Assembly: GCA_949126835.1 (NCBI GenBank)
Contig: OX421506.1
Span: 15,511,947-15,575,946 of the forward strand
Length of the DNA: 64,000 bases
Direction of reading: 5' to 3'
Source: Anisus vortex
Lineage: Eukaryota; Mollusca; Gastropoda; Planorbidae
Positions within the stretch are counted from its first letter, which is position 1; every line of letters begins with the position of its first letter. A program made the translations under genes and the position numbers. This document shows positions 24,901 to 34,727 of this stretch, in pieces. The notes beneath the pieces were generated by a model. It did not search any database. It worked only from the letters and a program-made list of their open reading frames with translations, and had not been told where the DNA came from.

Positions 24901-27900
24901 TAAACCTTTTTGTAGTAGTTTAAAAAAGAAGAAAAACTTGGAGCAAAACAACTATCAATATGAAACTGGCAATGCAACAGGTTGCCTCACTGCAACATCT
25001 GGGCAACAGCTCATGGCGTGACATATTATGTACAGCACAGATTTTTGCGTGGTTACAAATCTGCTTCCCTGGCAACATTAATGGCGTGTGAGTCACCTTA
25101 TAATATATGCCACGCAAGTAATTAAATGTATGTACGTGTGTGTGAACACAGTGGAGTTGGCAACACACACTCAAGAGAGTGGACAATATTTTAAACACAC
25201 AGACGTATTTGTTACTTTTTAATCATTAGATCTAGACTTTAGCGTTTTTTTTGTTTATACATATTTAAATATCTGAACATTTGCACTGGTTTCATTCCCT
25301 ACAGACACTAGAAATCTTTCGCTCCCTGAATTTCGTTGACCGATGAGGAAAAATATTATTCTATTTGTATTAGGCCTGTTAAAACCGGTTTATTTCAAAG
25401 CCGGTTTTGCGGTTATATAAAACCGGTTTAAAGCCGGATTTCGGTTCCCCACCCCAACCTCGCGCAATGTCACATGTCACAGGCCGTAAAAGCCAAATGC
25501 GCGTAGTTTTGTAGGTTTATTTGAAAAATAGTTCAAACTTAATTAATTAGGTGTTGATTTGTGCTTATGCAATATGATTTTGTACACTTTACCATAAGAT
25601 TCTTTTAACTTAAAAATAAATTGGGCTAATTGATTAAAACCGATAATACCTTTCAATAGTGATAATCAAATTTCCGAATAAAGAGGAGCGCACATCTAAA
25701 AGATGAGCCCAAAAGTAAAAAGATTCATGTTAATTGTAGCCTAACTGTAACTTAACATTTGGTTTCATGTTGTTTTTAACGCTAGCCATAGTGGGTATTT
25801 GGAAAAAAAGAAACACAATATCTAAGACTAAATAGTGTTAGCAAGTTAGCAAGGCATTTCAAAAATTGTTTTGTGCGAATCCAACATTATTTATTAAAAA
25901 TATTTCCATCAGAACCAAAAAAAAAAAAGGTTGTGCTACTTGAAGTAATTATTACCTTGCAACCAACAAACCAAAATCCGGTTTTGAAAATCAAAACCGG
26001 TTTTCGGTTTCAAAACCGGAATCCCATATTCCGGTTTTCGTTGAACATCCCTAATTTGTATAGCGCTGCCAACAAACAAAATGTAAGCTCAGAGCGCATA
26101 ATTTAACATTGAGCAACAAACAAGCAAGGACACGGATATAATATAATATAATTATCTTGGCTAAAAATGATATATTATTAATAATTTAAACTTTACAAAC
26201 ATAGGACAAAGCAAATAAATGTGAATCTAGCATTAACCGACTTAATTTCAAAGTAAAACAGTAAGAGTTTAAAAAAAAAGGTTTAATTAAGGTAAAAATT
26301 AAAATAATTTCAAGTTCTTTTTTTAAATTGACGGTAGAATTAGTGTGCCTGAGTTGGATGGAAAGTAGATTCAATAAAATCAATCATAAGCTTGCACCAA
26401 TTTAGATTCTGCATACACCGTCAACTATTCAACGTCAGCAGCTTTCGTTATTAAACACCTGGAGTTTTTTGTTGTTAATTTTTTTTTTATGAGTCTCTAT
26501 TATCAATAGAGTATCAGATTCTTATTAAAATATATTTCAAGCATATGACGTACGTTAGGTTTATTTTATACTGCGTCATGCGCTTATCGCTGTAAGCGAG
26601 ATATGGGAGATCGGGGGGAGAGGGTGTAATAAGAGAGACAGGGAGAATGAAAGTGATGGGGGCGAGGAGGGGGGCGCAGAGATTTCCCGAATTCATTTTG
26701 AGTCTTTTCTTATTAATCGCTTTACCATGACATCTGTTCCCGTGGTCTTGTTGCTAAATTTATCCCGTGACGTAGTAGACACATGACCTACATAAGTCAC
26801 GTGCAAATGACAACTCTGAAAATTCAGTTTTCCTAGAAAAACAAAATGAATGCAGTTTGTGTGAATTGAAGAAAAGTGTCAGAGCCTGTTTAAATACATT
26901 CATAATGTTTAATACATTCACACACAGAGAAAGCCAATCTACCAATCTGTGAGGATCAATAACGTCGTTTTGGGTAGTTCTCAAACCAAATAATATGCAT
27001 GTGTACAAAGCCAGTGGGTATCTAAATGCAAATGAGCATAGGCCTGTTTACTACTACTGTTATGGCCAAGGTGTTTGGCCTACACCGAATATAGGATAGG
27101 CTATATTACTGATAAAAAGATATTTAAGAAAAAACTAGACTTAAATCTCGGATAAGCATAGTCGGACGCAAAAAGCATCTTTATAAAAGGAGCGTCTGCA
27201 ACATTTAACATAAGATAATTCAACAAGGTAAATCTTTGTCGCAGCCAACAAAATACGAAAATGAGAACTCTTAAGAAATTGTGTTTTCATTTGAATATTT
27301 ATTTTCTTTATGCCGATAGAAACCCTTCCACCGCCCATGCTTTGGAGGCCGACTGTATTGTTGCACACCAAGTGAGGGTTTTGAAGTTTAAGGAGCTCCC
27401 ATGCGCGGGAAACGTGAGAAGCACTTTAGTAATATCTATGTGTCATCGATAGAAACGTGTGCGCATAGATCTGTTTATTAGAACACACACACACACTCTT
27501 ATACTGAATGTATGTGTGTATTTTGTTTCAATTATCACGAATAGGAACGTTATCTATAGCAACTCCAGGACTTAGCACAATGCTAGACGCCTATATAGCT
27601 GTATGTGTTCAAAGGATTATATTTTGCAAGAACATTGTTTACAAACTAATTGATTCGGGTTTGCGAAATACACTTGGTGGCGCTCTTCGCCCTCCACGTC
27701 CCTCCTCCTCCCTCAACTTTAAACATAACCACCAATTATTATTCCCCGTAGGTGTTATCGCACACAACTTGACCTTCACCTTAAATGACAGATGTGTCTC
27801 AATATTATCTAAGTTTTAGAAGAAAAAAAAGTTTAATGTTCAATGTTCTTATAAGTTTTACAGACGTTCCTTCTAGCTAGAAGATTATTACGTCCACTAG

Positions 27901-30900
27901 GCCCAAAACTCCTGCAGGGCGACAGGGATCCGTCGGTGGCAGGGCTAGAACCCGCGACTTGTCAGTTGGTTTTCGGTTGACCGTCCGGTGAACCAACGGA
28001 TGGACCAGCGTTCGTGTATATGGAACAAAATGTTATTTGTATAAACTGAACAAAATATTATTTTTGTATACTGTATATATTGTATAGACAAATTAAATTA
28101 TTATGTGTTTTTTTTTGTTGTTGTTGTTTATTTTTTTCTAAATTGAACAAAGTAGTAGATCTATGTGTGGGTATAATGAACAAAAAAAGTGGGCCTCCGA
28201 GCGCATATTAAACTTAATCTTTTTTTTTAGTGTAGGCCCTACTGTTAAAAATGTTTGTTCAGTATAAGCCACTAAATGCTATAATGTGGGTATAATGAAC
28301 AAATCTGTTTGAGGTCTATGTGTGTAACGAGCTTAAAAGTGGCTTTTCATATTTCTTCCCTGGTCGTGTGGTACAAAGCGTCGCGTCCGTCGAGAAAATA
28401 AACCGCCACAAAAGATAAGCGTTTGTATTTCATTCCATTTTCTAGGAATTTCCGAGAATGAAGCGGTTGAAGGTTCCCTCCCCCTTAATGTTTAGTCTCT
28501 GCCGTTACACAAACGGTTTATATAACAGTATATATAATATTCAGCTGAAACTGAAACCAAAGACTATAATAAGATGGACCGCTTGCTCTATTTTTAGGGC
28601 TTATATGTTATTTTTTTCCCCGTGCGCAACCAATAAAACTGTCTTAAATGGCTTAAAATTCTATGCTCCTTCGATTGCATTAAAGGTTTCCGCTGTATAG
28701 GCCTACAACTTTCGATTTTAATCTTAATTTTCCATTGAGAAAATCATGGCGAATTTAAAAACCGGAAGTCTAAAGAACTTAGTGACTTAGTGCGATCGGA
28801 AATTCCGAAACTGAAACTTCCGAAACAAGTTATCAAAAAATATTGGGGTCAATTGGGGTTCCGACGAAGGAAAACCAAAGAAGTTTTAGAAGGAGGGGGC
28901 GTAGAGTTTTAGGATTACAAGGCAACGAGTGGAAAATCTAGGGACCACTGATGTATAAATAGAACGTATTTGGCCCGGAAACTATATTCTTGAAGCCAAA
29001 GTCTAGGACTCTATGGTTTGGTTTTGACGTCTTGCTATAAGCTTACAATTGATCGACACTTGCAGTAGACTTTAGAGTTGGGCGGGAAAGTTCTTGTCAC
29101 TCCCCCCCCCCCTTCCTTCCACTCCCTCTGCTGCACCCATTGAGAATCGAAACTTTCGGGAATCTAATCATATTCAGTGCGGGGCTATGAGACGGTTATA
29201 ACGCAGCCGATCGCCTTATGTGAAGTCCCACAATGGGTCTTGTTTCCCACCAAATTATGACACACCGGACACGCACACACTACACATTTCATTATCTTCT
29301 GCTATCGGCGTACCTTGATAATATGCAGCCTATCTGATCAATCAAATGGCTCGTTTGAAATGTAAAAGGTTTATATAGGTCGTTGAGATTATCTGACCAA
29401 TCAAATCAGTCACGTGATTACACGTACACTGAAGGAATGCACTGGCTGAATTTAAAAGGAGACCTCACAACAAAAAACAAAAAACACGTCGATTTTAGCT
29501 GATCAAGTTATTTTTCCTCTAAAATTGTATTACCTTTCGCTTAGCTTTCACGCATTTCTCCTGCTGTCAGTTTTGGAGTAAGAAGATAACAATGACTTTT
29601 TGGTTGTAACTTAGAAATAAAATGTAGGCCTACAGCGAGAATGGGCGAGGCTTTGATGTTGTTAATAGATGTGTGGAGAGCATGAACTGGTCTCTTTTTT
29701 GTAATTTTCTGATAGTTATTGGTTGAATTAAGTGAAACAAAAAGCATCAAGTCTGATCTAGGGAAAGATTGTAGGATCAAAACTGAAACAGTGGCGAGAT
29801 TGTGGACATCGTGACACCACGAGCGTCGTGTAGGCTAAATACAAAGGGCTTATACGGCATTATAGAGATCCATTACTGCTAGGTCGACAGTGGGCTATAA
29901 CAAGGAAAACACCGTGGGTTTGCTTTCTTTTTCACCGATCAGGTATCTTGGACATTTTGAAAGATCCAGCAGCCGCCCCCCCCCCCCAATTTTCCCCCGT
30001 TTTCTTCTCACCTGAGACTGATCCAGCATGGCGGCCCGTCTGTAAAATGTAGGTCAAGTTATAATAAAGTAGTATATTTCAATGTTAAAGTAATAATGAA
30101 ACGAGAAACAGGAAGTAGAATGTTCTGGGTATTCAGTGACCCACTGAAACTCTATAATACTATCTAGAATTCATAACATTCAAAATAATATGTTGCTTGT
30201 GGGTTTTCTTTATGCTTTCTGTGGCATTAAATATACAAAAAACTTCCTTGTATGCCAAAACATTTCTTTAAAAATAATTTAGCATGGAACGGTACACAAA
30301 TATACGAACACATAGATATACAGAGAAAGAGAACATTGCTTATAACTACTTTTTTTTTTAAAAAAAAGCTACAATTAGTAAATTTGTGTTTCATTGGTTT
30401 TTCTGTGTTTTAAGAAGGAGCTATATTCGTGGATTTTTCAGCAGTTTGAAATCCATTCAAAGTCTAGAATAAGTTTTTATATTCCCAAATGGTATTGGCT
30501 GAACAGTTACTTGATAGGCCTACATAGTTATTAAATTGAGAATTGAGGCTCACATGTTTTGTTTAAGAATAAAAATAGTATATTTGTAAAGATGAATCAC
30601 TGGAATTCAATATAGTCTACAATCATGGTGGGCTTCTGTGGAAGAAGAGGCTATAGGTGACTCTTCGTTGGGTAAAGTGTGGCTTCCATTGGTCTCAGGC
30701 GTCACGACCTTGTTTTTACAATTTATAAATATTTATTTTTCTTTTCTAATGAAATTTTTTAATATAAATTGTAAACTTTACATTATACTTAAAAGGTGTG
30801 TAGAATATGTAACCATATTAATTAAACAAATAAAATATCAATGTGTGTTTTAAACAATAATACATAAATAAATATAGAGCGATTGCAATCACGTGACAAA

Positions 30901-33900
30901 AAGCGCGTGCTGTTTGTTTACTTTGAATAGTGGTGATAAATGGCAGCCGTATTACTATAGCATAAAAAAGGTTTAATTTTTAAATGTGATCATTTCAACA
31001 ATATAACGTAAAACATATATATAACAATGTCAAGCGATGTAAATTAACATTCAAAGCTAAATTTAAACCATTAAAAATCAATGAAAAAGGTTCCGTAAGT
31101 GCCGAATATTTAATTGAAGATGTCGATTGTCGAATGTTAGCCTATTAACTTACTATCTAAAAGTAATGCATAAAGCAAAATGTGGCCTGCAATGTTTCAA
31201 AAGAGCTATTGAAAAACTATAAAAGCCTAAAATCTTGTTTATTTCGTGGATGGACTACTAAGGACTGGTATCACAGTTAAATATCAAGATTTATGGAAAC
31301 TAATTCCTTATATTTTGGGTTTAAAATGCACATGGTAAATAACAATGTTTATTCCCCATTAATGCCATTAACGCCAAGATGGCCGCTATTTACACAACTA
31401 CGTCACTAAAAAACCTAAGCCACGCCCATTGCATTCGCTCTATCGGCTTACATGTGTGTGTATGTATGTATGTCTGTGTGGGTGTGGTTGTGTCTGGGGG
31501 GGGGGTATGGCTCTCATAAGGCACGACGAAATTTGTAACTCGACTCTCTTGGATCTAACATAAGACCACGCCTTGTCTATAGCATGCTTTTAGTGATTGT
31601 GTTGTATTGGATTGATTGTATTGAAGTCTTGAATCTGGTTTTGCGTCCATCATGCGTAAAAAAAAACAACAACCATGGGCGTAAGACGCAGTGGCTTAGT
31701 GAAAGATTGTGCAGGTTGCAGGGCATTGAACAAGGGCGGGCATTGAACAAGGGCGGGCCTCTGGCAGCGAGCGGTCGGTGCATAACCTCAAAACAAATTG
31801 AAATCTTTGAGACGAAACTGTAGTCATGCGGCCCCACCAGTTCAAGTAAATGACATTAGATCTCAGATTTACATAAAGAGGGTGTGGACAAACCGGTTTC
31901 TGGGCCTCAAACTGGCATCGGCGAACTACGTACTGCTACTGCCAAATTTAAACTCTGCAAACCACGAACGCTTTGAGATTTTCCTTTCAAGTTTTTTTTT
32001 AGGATTGTGGGGGTTAACAATGTCTTCGGAAAACCAATACAGTCTCTGAAAGCTGATTATAAAGACATTACGTCACTTACGACCAAGTCAACGATGAATG
32101 AAATGTATAGTCTATTATAAAAATGTAGAACATACACACACAAATCTTCGTAGCATTAATTACAGAATATTGGACGTTTTATGACAAAAGAATATGGCGT
32201 TTACGTCTGCTGTTATGAAGATTTCAGAGGGGAGCGAATAGCATACTGTCAAAAAAAAACACAAAAACAACAACTCTTAAATGCGTTAGCTTGTCTAAAG
32301 TAGACATGTTGATTTTCTTGAAATGAAAACTGGAAATTGTGTGATGAGGCATCCATGTCATCTGCTTATGCTGGCCAGTCTAGTCACGTCAAACGTACAT
32401 GGTATAAGCAATACTACAACATCTGCACTTTTAGATAACCTTCAGTTATAACAATAAACTTGTCTACATTTGTCCTACGAGATGTGTCATGTTTGAACAT
32501 GCCAATGTTGTTGTTGTTGTTTTGATGGGCATAGTTATCTCCAATGTTGTTGTTTTTTGCATTAAAAAAAACCACAAGGTTGTTTGGCATTGATTACAGA
32601 CTGATGCTTTAGTATTTGGGGGCCGAGGAAGGAAGGACACACAAGTACAGAAGTTTGCCTGCTTATAGTTGTGTACTTTAGATTCACTAAGTGATCATAA
32701 TTTCTACCTAAGACCGTGTCCTATGCTTGAAAATAACAATCCTGCTGGGAAAATATATTTCCCTAGCCCAGAGGTCGGCAAACGTTTGATAATAGTGTGC
32801 CGAAGTAAGATTTCTAATTCATTCAGGGGTGCCAAAAGCTTAAAATTCATTTCGCTCTTGCACATGATTTCTTGTAGGAGAGAGACTTGAATTGTAATTT
32901 TTGGTTGACACTAGCGCGAAAATGAAAATCGCTCCGCGTGCCGAGTACGGCACACGTACCGTAGGTTGTCGACCCCTGCCATAGCCTATATGACCCCTTT
33001 GCGTTGAGAATGAATACTTATAATAATCCTATTAGAATCTTCCCCCCCCCCTTTCCATTTGAATTGGATATGAGTTATAAGTATTGACGTTGTCAGTGTA
33101 CTGTACATTGTAAACACTGGGACTATGTACGTTCTTTCGTTCGAATGCGCTGTTTTACACTGAGGCAACGGTACACTTCTGTTTTACATTGAGGCATAAA
33201 AGATGAATGTATGATTGAATGTATGATTTTGAATTAATTTTGTTTCCTTTTGGTGAAGTTGATTTTTTACTTTGCCATTGTGATTGCCCCCCCCCTCCCA
33301 TAAAACAAACACACAAACAAACAAACACGTACTGAGTACTGACAATTATTATTATTCGGAATGAAAATGGAGAGAGAGGGAGAAACAGACGGAAACCGAA
33401 GTCAACGAAAGCTAGGATTTGACTGTGTAACGTCTACACACACATTGGCCTACTTATCATCTTTTTTTAAAGTGTTATTCCCTACTTCGAAATGAAATGA
33501 AATTCAATGTCAAAGCTTCCTGCTTTGATAAGTTTCGAAAGGCGAAATAAGCAATTTTCCTTTTTTTTAAAAAGTATCCCGTCGGAACAAATTGATCTAT
33601 AGTCTATAGGGCCGGTGAAGCAGTCTTCGCCAGCTTCTGTGGCCACGGCATAATAGGGGATTGTGTGGCCAGCACAATGCCAGCCGCCTTAACTTTACCC
33701 TAACTAAAGTCAGGTACCCATCAGAGCTGGGTAGACTCGAGGACACCTTCCAGACACGGAAACAAATCTTAGCCTTTACCAGGATTCTTACCCAGGACCT
33801 TCAGTACGCCAGCCGAACCAGCATTGAAAAAAATGCCGATGCTTTAGAAATCCAGTAATACCTTTATATTACCGGCTTATGTCTGAAATCTATTATTGGA

Positions 33901-34650
33901 GGTAGATCAATGTGCAAATAAAAGTTTTGTTGCTTATTTATTGTGATCTGATTGTGACAACGTGTAAGTACTATTGATTCTATCTGCAGAGCTTGCAAAA
34001 AAAAAAAAAAGGGGGGGGGGTCATTTAGTGTCTTTGTTAGATCTGTGTGTACGAGTTTCTGAGTGTGTGTGAGAGTGTATAAGTGTGTGTGCGTGCGTGT
34101 TTGTGTGTAGCCAAATGCTGACACGGTGGCTTGTTTGGTCTCTTGATTATTAGAATTGTGTCCATATAAATTGTCAAACTAAATCGTACAATCTCGCAGA
34201 CGATATGTCTACCAATGTTATTCCCACGTCTTTAAATAAACAAAATTAACTTCACAATTGAATGATTTTGCCCATAATTTATCACAGTATCTATGTATTT
34301 AAATATCTATCTATCTGCCGAATTTGTCTGTCATTCCATCTATATATGACTGCTGTTCTTTTTTTTTTCTGTCTACCTTTTATATTTTTAAATTCTATCA
34401 TTCTAGATTCTATCCATTATTCTCTGTAATGGTATCTATCTTTCAGTCAGTCAGTCTCTCCGCATTTCTACGTATTAATGTAAACACTCATTGATCTATT
34501 TGTCTATTAACTAATCAATCAATCATTCTATTGATCAATGTATGCATAGATCTATTTCTATCTAGTTCTCTGTCCCATTGATCATCAATCAATTTATCTT
34601 TCTATCTATCTATTTGTATGTCTATCTTCCTTTCTTTCTATCTATCTATC

Positions 34651-34727
<77 letters not shown>

